Source: Acidimicrobiaceae bacterium
GTDB lineage: Bacteria > Actinomycetota > Acidimicrobiia > Acidimicrobiales > UBA8190
Assembly (NCBI GenBank): GCA_003131945.1
Contig: PKWD01000087.1
Location: forward strand, 1-5,619
Length of the DNA stretch: 5,619 bases
Reading direction: 5' to 3'
Program-made: the position numbers and the translations under genes
The notes under the pieces: model-generated
What the model was told of the DNA's origin: nothing
What the model saw: the letters and a program-made list of their open reading frames with translations, nothing else
The model's database searches: none
Shown: positions 1 through 5,337 of the stretch, one piece after another
Layout: each line of letters opens with the position of its first letter
How positions within the stretch are numbered: position 1 is the first letter of the stretch

Positions 1-1
1 A

Positions 2-415
2 GTGGGCCGGGACCACTCGTTCAGCTGCTCACCCGACCGGGCCGCCCTCGGACATGCTCGTGGCCGCGCCTATGAGGGGGCCATGGCCGAGATCTACGCC
101 GCCTGCTTCGAAGCGCTGCGCCCGGGCGGGACCCTCGTCACCGTGACCAAGAACAGCCGGCATCGGGGTCGCACGTTCGACCTGGTCGGGCGCACGGTGG
201 CGCTGTGCCAGGGGGCGGGGTTCGGCTACACCCAGCACATCGTGGCCCTCCACGCCGCCATCCGAAACAGCGTGCTGGTGGCTCGACCTTCGTCCTGGCA
301 GCTGACCCACACCCGGCGGGCCCGTCAGCACGGCGAGCCGGTCCACCTGGTCGTGCACGAGGACGTCTGCGTCTTCGTGAAGCCGAAGTCCTCGGAGGCC
401 GCCCATGGCCACTGA
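2..415 (+). CDS. SAM-dependent DNA methyltransferase, C-terminal part (5' end outside window)
   Basis: The reading frame is open at the left edge, so only the last ~137 residues are seen and the true start lies outside. The GTG at base 2 is an interior codon by this reading. The visible part has the late Rossmann strand signature LRPGG (about residues 39-43 of the fragment) and a C-terminal VVHEDVCVF strand. The catalytic and SAM-binding motifs would lie upstream. The assignment rests on gap-free alignment with the complete methyltransferase downstream: from LRPGG onward about 34 of 90 residues are identical, including VALxAAxR and the final HED. It therefore probably transfers a methyl group from SAM to a DNA base, though the substrate cannot be read from this part. 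The stop codon overlaps the next gene by 11 bases, which suggests translational coupling. An RNA methyltransferase of the TRM11-like group is the main alternative. Confidence 0.75.
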   Translation: MGRDHSFSCSPDRAALGHARGRAYEGAMAEIYAACFEALRPGGTLVTVTKNSRHRGRTFDLVGRTVALCQGAGFGYTQHIVALHAAIRNSVLVARPSSWQLTHTRRARQHGEPVHLVVHEDVCVFVKPKSSEAAHGH

Positions 416-1244
416 CCTTCCGCTGTCGGTGTGGACGACGGCCCAGCGCATGGCCCGCTCGCAGCGCGCCGGTCGTTACCTCGACGTGTCGGGCACTCAC
501 CCGGCCAAGATGCTGCCGGCCATCGCCGCGCAGGCCATCGCCACTTACACCGAGCCCGGCGATCTGGTGGTCGACCCCATGTGCGGCATCGGCACGACCT
601 TGGTCGAGGCCGTCCACTTGGGGCGCGACGCCATCGGCGTCGAGTACGAGGAACCGTGGGCGGAGCTCGCCCGGGCCAACGTCGCCTTTGCCCGCACGCA
701 AGGCGCGACGGGCCACGGGGAGGTGGTGACCGGGGACGCCCGCCACGTGGTGGGCGTCGTCGATGCGGCCGTGCGGGGCCTGGTGGCCTTGGTCGTCACC
801 TCTCCCCCCTACGGGGCATCGCTCCACGGCCAGGTGCGGGTGCGACCGGGGAAGGGCCTGGAGAAGAGCCACGACCGGTACTCGAAGGACCCGGCCAACC
901 TGGCCCACGTCGGCCTCGAACGCCTGCTCGCCGCCACCGGACAGATCCTGGCCGGCTGCGCCCAGTTGCTGCGCCCGGGGGGATTCGTGGCCATGACGGT
1001 GCGCCCCTACCGCCAGGCCGGGCTGCTCGTCGACCTGCCCGGCGCCTTGGTCAGGGTGGGCGAGGCAGCCGGTCTCGTCCTCTACGAGCGCAACGTCGCC
1101 CTCCTGGCGGCGGTGCGCGACGACAGGCTGGTGCCCCGAGCCTCGTTCTTCGCCCTCGAGCAGGCCCGCAAGTCCCGCCAGCGGGGCGTGCCCCAGTTCG
1201 TGGTGGCCCACGAGGACCTGCTGATCCTGCGGCGGCCCCTGTGA
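405..1244 (+). CDS. DNA methyltransferase, N4-cytosine/N6-adenine amino-MTase type
   Basis: This is a complete 279-residue protein. Its ATG at 405 has GGAGG at 394-398, six bases upstream, inside the end of the preceding gene. Motifs in order are: HPAKMLP (32-38, motif X-like); DPMCGIGTT (57-65, SAM-binding motif I); GVEYE (78-82, acidic residue after strand 2); GDA (110-112); TSPPYG (132-137, catalytic motif IV); and LRPGG (189-193). The SPPY form is typical of N4-cytosine methyltransferases, while N6-adenine enzymes more often have NPPY or DPPY. Motifs X and I precede motif IV, and no obvious separate target-recognition domain is seen, so sequence specificity is unknown. The same fold occurs in proteins annotated as TRM11-like, so an RNA substrate is not excluded. 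No endonuclease is visible, so it may be an orphan methyltransferase carried by the mobile element for self-protection or gene control. GC is very high (about 78% in the line from 721). Confidence 0.85.
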   Translation: MATDLPLSVWTTAQRMARSQRAGRYLDVSGTHPAKMLPAIAAQAIATYTEPGDLVVDPMCGIGTTLVEAVHLGRDAIGVEYEEPWAELARANVAFARTQGATGHGEVVTGDARHVVGVVDAAVRGLVALVVTSPPYGASLHGQVRVRPGKGLEKSHDRYSKDPANLAHVGLERLLAATGQILAGCAQLLRPGGFVAMTVRPYRQAGLLVDLPGALVRVGEAAGLVLYERNVALLAAVRDDRLVPRASFFALEQARKSRQRGVPQFVVAHEDLLILRRPL

Positions 1245-1308
1245 GCTTCTTGTGGATACACCTCGGCTCCGGGCCCCCGACTTGATGAGCGGGCCCGGCG
1301 GAGGTGTG

Positions 1309-1620
1309 GTGGTCCCCCCAGGCCAGGATCCCGTCACCCAGGAGCGAACGCCATCGTGTCTGGTCAGCCAGCTACGACTGCCTCCAAAGGCGCCCTCGGC
1401 GCCCGGACAGGGGCGCCCGCTCACCCTGCCGGAGGCGGCTACCTACCTGAACGTGACGGAGCGCTACATGCGGCGCCTGGTGACCGAGCGGCGGATCCCC
1501 TACTTCAAGGTGGGCCGGCTCCTGCGCTTCTCGACGGAGGATCTGGACGCCTTCCTGGCGGCCTGCCGGACCGAATCGGGCGAAGCGCACCCGCTGCTGC
1601 CGCCAAGACGTCACCGTTGA
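1309..1620 (+). CDS. Excisionase-family helix-turn-helix DNA-binding protein
   Basis: A small basic protein with a MerR/AlpA-like winged HTH of the excisionase (HTH_17) type. The domain runs from LTLPEAATYLNV through RRLVTERRIPYFKVGR to FSTEDLDAFLAA, with the usual wing 'KVGR..RF'. A Pro/Gly-rich stretch precedes it. The 3' end is certain but the start is not. I chose GTG 1309 because GGAGG lies at 1300-1304, though the 4-base spacing is short. GTG 1252, which nearly abuts the methyltransferase stop, and ATG 1285 are in frame but have no clear ribosome site. The gene ends 19 bases before the integrase start. That position is the classic one for Xis, which bends attachment-site DNA and pushes the integrase towards excision. 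It could instead be only a transcriptional regulator of the element; the integrase next to it favours Xis. Confidence 0.8.
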   Translation: MVPPGQDPVTQERTPSCLVSQLRLPPKAPSAPGQGRPLTLPEAATYLNVTERYMRRLVTERRIPYFKVGRLLRFSTEDLDAFLAACRTESGEAHPLLPPRRHR

Positions 1621-1639
1621 CTGAAGCGAAGGGCTGCCC

Positions 1640-2761
1640 ATGGGGTCGGTGAGAAAGGACGCTCGGGGTACGGCCTGGCAAGCCCGGTACCGGGACCGCT
1701 CCGGGCGCCAGCGCACGCGATCCTTCGCCTCGAAGGCCGAGGCCCGCACCTTTCTGGGCACGGTGGAGACCGACCTGGCCACGGGCAGGTGGACCGACCC
1801 GGCCCTGGCCAAGGTCCGCTTCTCCACCTATGCGACGAGGTGGCGGGAGTCACTGGCCCATCTGCGACCGGGGACGCTCAACAACGTCGATTCCTTCTTG
1901 CACTGCCACATCCTCCCGGCCTTCGGCCCGTGGCCCATCGGACGGATCGAGCCGGCCGACGTGCGGGCCTTCGTGGCCGACCTGGTCGAGAAGGGCCTGG
2001 CCCCGACGACGGTGGGGGCCGTGTACCGGGTGTTCGGCCGCATCCTGTCGACGGCGGAGACCGATGGCGTGATCCCCCGGACGCCGTGCCGGGGCATTCG
2101 CCTGCCCCAGCAGACCACCAGTACCGAGCAGTGCTTCTTGAACCCCGACGAGGTACGCCGCTTGGCCGAAGCCATTGATCCTCGGTACCGGGTGCTCATC
2201 TACACCGCCGCCTACACGGGCATGCGCTGGGGCGAGTTGGCCGGGCTACGCATCCCCCGGTTGGACCTGCTCCGAGGCACAATCGACATCACCGAGGCGC
2301 TGACCGAGGTGAACGGCACCGTGCGCACCGGACCAACGAAGACGGGCAAGTCCCGGACGGTGTCCATTCCTCGTTTCCTCGGCGAGCTCTTAGCCGAGCA
2401 CCTGGCTACGTACCCTTCGAATGACGACTACGTCTTCACGTCTCTGAAAGGTGGACCACTGCGGCGCAGCTTCTACCCTCGCCACTACAAGCCAGCAGTC
2501 GAGCGAGCGGGACTACCGACGAGACTTCGTTTTCACGATCTCCGACACACGTGTGCGGCGCTGCTGATCGCCCAGGGAGCGCATCCCAAGGAGATCCAGG
2601 AGCGCCTCGGCCACTCGACCATCCAGCTCACCTTCGACCGCTACGGGCACCTGCTGCCCACACTCGACGAACGGCTGCGAGAGGGCCTCGATGCCCAGTG
2701 GCGGGCAGCCGACTCTAACGAGAACAACGGAGCGGCCGAGGTGATTGAACTCCGGAGGTGA
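1640..2761 (+). CDS. Tyrosine-type site-specific integrase
   Basis: A complete 373-residue tyrosine recombinase that would integrate and excise the element by attP x attB strand exchange. Residues ~1-55 look like an arm-site-binding domain (short basic strands WQARYRDRSGRQRTRSF). Residues ~58-155 form the helical core-binding domain, and ~165-350 the catalytic domain. All expected catalytic residues are present: Arg196 (TGMRWGEL), Lys234 (PTKTGKSRT), His299 and Arg302 (HDLRH), His325 (LGHS) and nucleophile Tyr335 (FDRYGHL). Length is normal for actinobacterial integrases, and no frameshift is seen, so it is probably active. ATG 1640 is preceded by a modest purine-rich AAGGG at 1629-1633. It follows the Xis-like gene by 19 bases, so both are likely one transcript. 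GC falls towards the 3' end, as is common near an element boundary. Nothing points to a serine recombinase or to XerC/D housekeeping function. Confidence 0.95.
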   Translation: MGSVRKDARGTAWQARYRDRSGRQRTRSFASKAEARTFLGTVETDLATGRWTDPALAKVRFSTYATRWRESLAHLRPGTLNNVDSFLHCHILPAFGPWPIGRIEPADVRAFVADLVEKGLAPTTVGAVYRVFGRILSTAETDGVIPRTPCRGIRLPQQTTSTEQCFLNPDEVRRLAEAIDPRYRVLIYTAAYTGMRWGELAGLRIPRLDLLRGTIDITEALTEVNGTVRTGPTKTGKSRTVSIPRFLGELLAEHLATYPSNDDYVFTSLKGGPLRRSFYPRHYKPAVERAGLPTRLRFHDLRHTCAALLIAQGAHPKEIQERLGHSTIQLTFDRYGHLLPTLDERLREGLDAQWRAADSNENNGAAEVIELRR

Positions 2762-2825
2762 GCGGGGCTCTCAATCAAGAAATGAGCCAGGGCGCCTCCT
2801 AAGAGTTGCGGGGATTCTGTCGGTT

Positions 2826-3028
2826 CGCGAGCCGCCCGGACCTCCGTAAGCGCGAAGGTGCTGGTAGGCGGACCGTGCATATGCAGCCGCACAGACGCTG
2901 CGCTACTCAATGTCGACGCCCTGCGGTCGGAGTCTCCATAAACGCAGCACCGTCACCGGACTGACCTCGACCTTCGGGTTTTGTGCCGATGATCCCTGTG
3001 GTGCCCGCCTACCGGGCGGCGGCTCGCG
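2826..3028. repeat. 11-bp perfect inverted repeat pair
   Basis: CGCGAGCCGCC at 2826-2836 is the exact reverse complement of GGCGGCTCGCG at 3018-3028, with 181 bases between. It lies in the non-coding stretch downstream of the integrase. Arm-type or accessory-protein sites near attP, or the ends of a small excised unit, are possible readings. A chance match in GC-rich DNA cannot be ruled out at this length. Confidence 0.5.
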
Positions 3029-3037
3029 GTCGCGAAA

Positions 3038-3065
3038 GTGACACAGCGTGTTGCTGTTGTGACAC
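3038..3065 (+). repeat. Two direct GTGACAC repeats, 21 bp apart
   Basis: GTGACAC occurs at 3038-3044 and again at 3059-3065. The 21-bp offset is two helical turns, so a protein bound to both copies would face the same side. They lie about 130-160 bases upstream of the unknown gene starting at 3197 and about 280 bases after the integrase. An operator or an arm-type integrase/Xis site are both plausible. TTGTGACA recurs at 5326-5333 near the right edge. Confidence 0.4.
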
Positions 3066-3079
3066 CTGTGAAGGATGAT
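3051..3079 (+). promoter_or_regulatory. Weak candidate promoter upstream of the unknown gene
   Basis: TTGCTG at 3051-3056 and GATGAT at 3074-3079 are separated by 17 bases. They match three of six (-35) and four of six (-10) positions of the vegetative consensus. The element lies about 118 bases before the start at 3197, and the second GTGACAC repeat falls between the two boxes. The match is weak and could easily be chance. It is noted because the gene is separated from the integrase by 435 bases and needs its own promoter unless it is read through. Confidence 0.2.
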
Positions 3080-3200
3080 GTCTTGGCCGAAGCAGCGCAG
3101 TCCGCCCGCGAAGGACGTGCGCCAATGGCTCGAAGCTCGGGCACCCCGTCAGATCCTCGCTACGCGGACCTGGCGACAAGATAGAGGGGGTAAGTCGTGA
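3075..3200 (+). CDS. Possible small ORF overlapping the start of the downstream gene
   Basis: An ORF of 41 codons opens with two consecutive ATGs (3075 and 3078). It ends with a TGA at 3198-3200 that overlaps the GTG start of the next gene (shared GTGA, 3197-3200). That arrangement is typical of translational coupling. The peptide begins MMSWPKQRSPPAKDVRQW and is basic. AAGGA at 3071-3075 is too close to act as a normal ribosome site. A competing frame (GTG 3038, 3059 or 3068 to the TAG at 3182-3184) is equally open and encodes up to 48 residues, so neither is secure. I recognise no family. It could be a leader peptide or a chance ORF. Confidence 0.22.
   Translation: MMSWPKQRSPPAKDVRQWLEARAPRQILATRTWRQDRGGKS
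3184..3190 (+). promoter_or_regulatory. Strong Shine-Dalgarno for the gene at 3197
   Basis: GAGGGGG ends six bases before the GTG at 3197. It is among the clearest ribosome sites in the window. It fixes the start of the 435-residue protein at GTG rather than at any later ATG. Confidence 0.75.
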
Positions 3201-4504
3201 CGACACCGATCAGCATTATCGAGGACTACTTCGAAGACGAGGGCGTCGTCACCCCCAAGCGTGTCGCGTCCCTAAGTCGGGTTGATGATGACAGATGGCT
3301 CGACTTCGCGAAGCAGTATCAGGCCAGCAGCGAGCAGTCAGCCTCAGATCTCAATGTCGACGACGGCAAGCTACGGCTCTGGTTCGATCCGACCATCCTT
3401 GAGACGTGGTCAAGGGCAGTCCAGCAGCTGTACGAGACGCAGACGCCGCTGCTCGGCCTCCAGCCTGATCCCCACGAGCCTGTCAACCACGATGCCGCCA
3501 TACGATTCGTCCAGCCGCTCGTGAAGCACCTTCTCGTTGCGGACTCAGTTTGTGTTGCGGACAACTTCTACCGGAGCTTCTACCTGCTCGCCGAGTCGGT
3601 GCCGCGAGATGCCACCGACAAAGTTAAGGAAGAGTTCGGAGTCGCAAACCAGGTTGCGAGGCTGAAGGCCTGGCTCCCCCTCCTCGCCGAGCTGCGCCCT
3701 CTGATCGAATCTGGCGCTCTGGTTTTCTTTCCAGAGCAGAAGGCTCCGTCCTTCCCGGCAACCAACTACTACTCAGTTGATCGCATGAACGAGCTGGGGC
3801 TCGGTATCAAGCCGAGCGATGAGCCACCACGCCCTTCGCCGACGATCGACTTCGAGCATTTCTTTGATGAGCCTGACATCGAACCTCGCCCCTACGATCC
3901 CTTTGACTATCCAGGTGGCGTCAACGAGGAAGCGGTCATCAGGGCCTGGCTCAATGCCCGGCTCGTGGGCCAGAGCCCGGTTTTCCCTCACCAGCGAATG
4001 TACGACTTCGCCTCGCGGTTGTACCTCAAGGCAAAAGGCGATGAGCCCGACGAGACGTCGCTCGTAAGCGACTTGATGACCTTCAGGGTGCTCCCGATCG
4101 GCGATGGAAGTAAGCCCGTCGACATCGCCACAGTGACAAAGCTCCGTGAGAATGAGGAAGCGTTCACCGCAGTGAAGCTCGCCGTTCAGTACTGCCAGGA
4201 TCGTCTTACGAATGCATTGAAGGAAAGTGCATCCAGGAAAGATGCAACTGCGATCTGCGAGCAAGTGTTCCAAGACCATCTCAACGCGACTGAAGGACAC
4301 GCTCACCGCATCCTCCAGTACCTTCAGGACAACAAACCGGCCGCTACCGTGCTTAGCCTGGCTGCAGGGGTGGCGCTTCTGCCAGTAGCGCCCGTAATAG
4401 GCGCGTTTGTTCCAGCCTTGGTGTCGGCCGCCAACGTTCAGGCCGTGCTTGACCTGTTCAACCGGAACCGGAAGGCAATCAAGCAGCTCCAGTTGCTGCT
4501 CTGA
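3197..4504 (+). CDS. Protein of unknown function, helical, with hydrophobic C-terminal segment
   Basis: A complete 435-residue ORF starting at GTG with a strong Shine-Dalgarno. I cannot assign it to a characterised family. The N-terminal half is acidic and helical, with a segment around 108-180 reading VKHLLVADSVCVADNF and then LPLLAELRPLIESGALVFFPE. This resembles uncharacterised actinobacterial proteins I recall with an 'LL..D.V.I.D' strand and an 'LRPLIEAG' helix. A Pro/Asp-rich linker spans ~205-240. Residues 314-323 (TKLRENEEAF) begin a long charged helical region to ~380. Residues ~382-412 are strongly hydrophobic with several Pro and Gly (AAGVALLPVAPVIGAFVPAL) and could be a membrane hairpin or a buried core. 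The tail after it is basic (NRNRKAIKQ). There is no signal peptide. GC is near 57% in the sampled line, well below the methyltransferase genes, suggesting separate ancestry. Lying beside an integrase, it could be cargo such as a defence or toxin-type effector, but no motif shows that. Confidence 0.75.
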   Translation: MTTPISIIEDYFEDEGVVTPKRVASLSRVDDDRWLDFAKQYQASSEQSASDLNVDDGKLRLWFDPTILETWSRAVQQLYETQTPLLGLQPDPHEPVNHDAAIRFVQPLVKHLLVADSVCVADNFYRSFYLLAESVPRDATDKVKEEFGVANQVARLKAWLPLLAELRPLIESGALVFFPEQKAPSFPATNYYSVDRMNELGLGIKPSDEPPRPSPTIDFEHFFDEPDIEPRPYDPFDYPGGVNEEAVIRAWLNARLVGQSPVFPHQRMYDFASRLYLKAKGDEPDETSLVSDLMTFRVLPIGDGSKPVDIATVTKLRENEEAFTAVKLAVQYCQDRLTNALKESASRKDATAICEQVFQDHLNATEGHAHRILQYLQDNKPAATVLSLAAGVALLPVAPVIGAFVPALVSAANVQAVLDLFNRNRKAIKQLQLLL

Positions 4505-4575
4505 GGCCGACCAGTCGCTCTCTTCCTTTGGAAACCTTCATCGCCCTCATCGCGACTTCGTAGGCCGACCAGTCG
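4504..4575. repeat. 14-bp direct repeat, two copies 58 bp apart
   Basis: AGGCCGACCAGTCG occurs exactly at 4504-4517 and 4562-4575. The first copy starts in the last base of the unknown gene's stop codon. The second lies in the 3' end of the small minus-strand gene. Each copy contains a near-palindrome, CGAC-CA-GTCG. Two exact 14-mers this close are unlikely by chance. Possible readings are a duplicated operator, a recombination footprint or a local duplication. There is no T-run to suggest a terminator. Confidence 0.75.
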
Positions 4576-4850
4576 TAGTCCCCTCGCTATCCCTCTCACC
4601 CCTTACGGCAGCGATCGCCGACTTGAGAGCCAGAGAGGCGTAGTAGCTCTTGCGAGAATGCTCGACACAGCGAGCGCGCTCGTGGGCATCGAGCTGGCCA
4701 TCGGGCTCGACCTTCCGCTCCCTGTTCGTCATCGAACCAGGCCACGCAGCACGGGCTCGCTCTGTGAGCTCCCGGCTGACGTGGGTCGCCGTGGAGCGCA
4801 TGCGCGGCTATTCGCGCACGAAGAGGTCGCTCGCTTGGGGTCAAGGTCAT
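4547..4850 (-). pseudogene. Small conserved-type gene with an apparent frameshift
   Basis: On the minus strand an ATG at 4850-4848 has AAAGGA at 4862-4857, six bases upstream. It encodes MTLTPSERPLRARIAAHALH. The frame then degenerates, while the next frame continues as ATHVSRELTERARAAW, then EPDGQLDAHERARCVEH and SYYASLALKSAIAA, to a TGA at 4547. Removing one G in the GG at 4790-4789 joins both halves into about 100 residues. The joined protein matches a pattern I recall in small actinobacterial proteins of unknown function: 'LRARIAAH..H', 'RAAF', 'DPDG.L...ERARRAEHARKAYF' and 'LALKSA'. The region around AAWPGSMTNRERKV also fits poorly, so a further lesion is possible. The gene is either decayed or carries a sequencing error. 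It lies back to back with an HTH gene, an arrangement typical of a regulated pair. Confidence 0.6.
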
Positions 4851-4856
4851 CGGCGG

Positions 4857-4862
4857 TCCTTT
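4857..4862 (-). promoter_or_regulatory. Shine-Dalgarno for the minus-strand small gene
   Basis: Read on the minus strand, AAAGGA (4862 to 4857) stands six bases before the ATG at 4850. It favours that ATG over the in-frame ATG at 4868 and over the ATG at 4801, which lies in the other frame. A proper ribosome site here supports the N-terminal half being a real gene start. Confidence 0.55.
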
Positions 4863-4885
4863 CGTCATCGCTGCGACACTCGGAG

Positions 4886-5191
4886 GTGACTCCGAACCAG
4901 CTCCGACTCATCCTGGCGGACGCCCTCGAGGGCCCCGCGGAACGCCTCCGGGCCCACCTCGAACCCGACATCGAAACAGACGAGAACCAGCTTCCGACCA
5001 AGACCGTTCTCCCCCTTCCGGAGATCACCGCGAACGTACTCAATGCCGAGGAGGTCGCCAGGTTGCTCGGACTCAGCCGAGGGACGGTCTGCGAGGCGAT
5101 GCGTACCAGCGAGATTCCGTCACTGCGCGTCGGACGACGGCTGCTCGTTCCAATGCACGCTTTGCGGGCTTGTCTCGCTGCTTCCGCCTGA
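4886..5191 (+). CDS. Excisionase/MerR-like helix-turn-helix protein
   Basis: The protein is about 101 residues from GTG 4886. The C-terminal half (about residues 52-98 from this start) is an HTH_17-type domain: LNAEEVARLLGLSRGTVCEAM, then SEIPSLRVGRRLLVP and a final helix HALRACLAA. The N-terminal half (PNQLRLILADALEGPAERLRAHLEPD) looks helical and may be a dimerisation segment. The frame is open back to ATG 4658, but that extension is antisense to the minus-strand small gene and reads as a shadow. The GGAGG at 4882-4886 includes the first G of the GTG, so it cannot serve it normally; leaderless initiation, or TTG 4835 with AAGAGG at 4821-4826, are alternatives. It shares its fold with the Xis-like protein at 1309-1620, but no integrase is adjacent. 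It is more likely a regulator of the divergent small gene, or the remnant of another element. Confidence 0.7.
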   Translation: MTPNQLRLILADALEGPAERLRAHLEPDIETDENQLPTKTVLPLPEITANVLNAEEVARLLGLSRGTVCEAMRTSEIPSLRVGRRLLVPMHALRACLAASA

Positions 5192-5258
5192 GCACGCTCC
5201 GGCTACGCGCCGAGCGAGGTCATCGGCTCCTCTCCCCCGCGTCGCCCCCCCTGTAGAC

Positions 5259-5279
5259 CTTCGGGTTCCGAACCCGAAG
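5259..5279. terminator. Perfect 9-bp-arm palindrome between convergent genes
   Basis: CTTCGGGTT (5259-5267) and AACCCGAAG (5271-5279) are exact reverse complements around a 3-base centre, CCG. The palindrome lies in the 146-base gap between the HTH gene (ends 5191) and the 3' end of the minus-strand gene (ends 5338). That placement suits a bidirectional terminator. No T-run follows on either side, which is common for actinobacterial terminators but leaves the call open. A protein-binding or recombination site would look the same. Confidence 0.5.
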
Positions 5280-5337
5280 TCCGTATCGGATCTCTAGCAA
5301 TTCTTGGGGGTGGGGACTCATGACATTGTGACAAGTT

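Larger units (their letters stand above)
2762..3196. other. 435-base intergenic region, candidate attachment-site/boundary region
   Basis: No convincing conserved gene is seen here; minus-strand reading frames are Arg/Ser-rich and resemble no family I know. The stretch contains an 11-bp inverted repeat (2826-2836 with 3018-3028), two GTGACAC copies (3038-3044 and 3059-3065) and a possible small ORF near its right end. It also contains a weak hairpin after the integrase stop (GGCTC 2766-2770 with GAGCC 2784-2788, no T-run). Being directly 3' of an integrase, it is a natural place for attP-derived DNA. However, I found no tRNA 3' end on either strand that would serve as the usual attB. GC is lower than in the genes on its left. 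Confidence 0.45.

Noticed and set aside
431..1285. 284-codon plus-strand frame overlapping the second methyltransferase
   Set aside because: Arg/Pro/Gly-rich low-complexity translation in the wrong frame of a gene with clear SAM and SPPY motifs.
138..1424. 428-codon minus-strand reading frame
   Set aside because: It lies antisense to the methyltransferase genes, and its product is Gly/Arg/His-rich without family motifs. Long antisense frames are expected in DNA with very high third-position GC.
2762..2790. Rho-independent terminator after the integrase
   Set aside because: The hairpin has only five base pairs with a 13-base loop and no T-run, which is too weak to call.
2641..3206. Three minus-strand frames after the integrase (63, 65 and 89 codons)
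   Set aside because: Arg/Ser-rich translations without family resemblance or ribosome sites. One is mainly antisense to the integrase 3' end.
3773..4306. 177-codon minus-strand frame inside the unknown gene
   Set aside because: It is antisense to a gene with a strong ribosome site and shows no recognisable domain. Its start has no convincing upstream signal.
4658..4885. N-terminal extension of the second HTH gene to ATG 4658
   Set aside because: This stretch is antisense to the small minus-strand gene, whose family-like residues read well on the other strand. The extension has no ribosome site and no domain character.
5261..5277. tRNA T-arm-like stem-loop (5-bp stem, 7-base TTC-containing loop)
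   Set aside because: The conserved A of the T-loop is absent, no CCA or matching acceptor strand follows, and no upstream anticodon arm is found. It is part of the longer palindrome.
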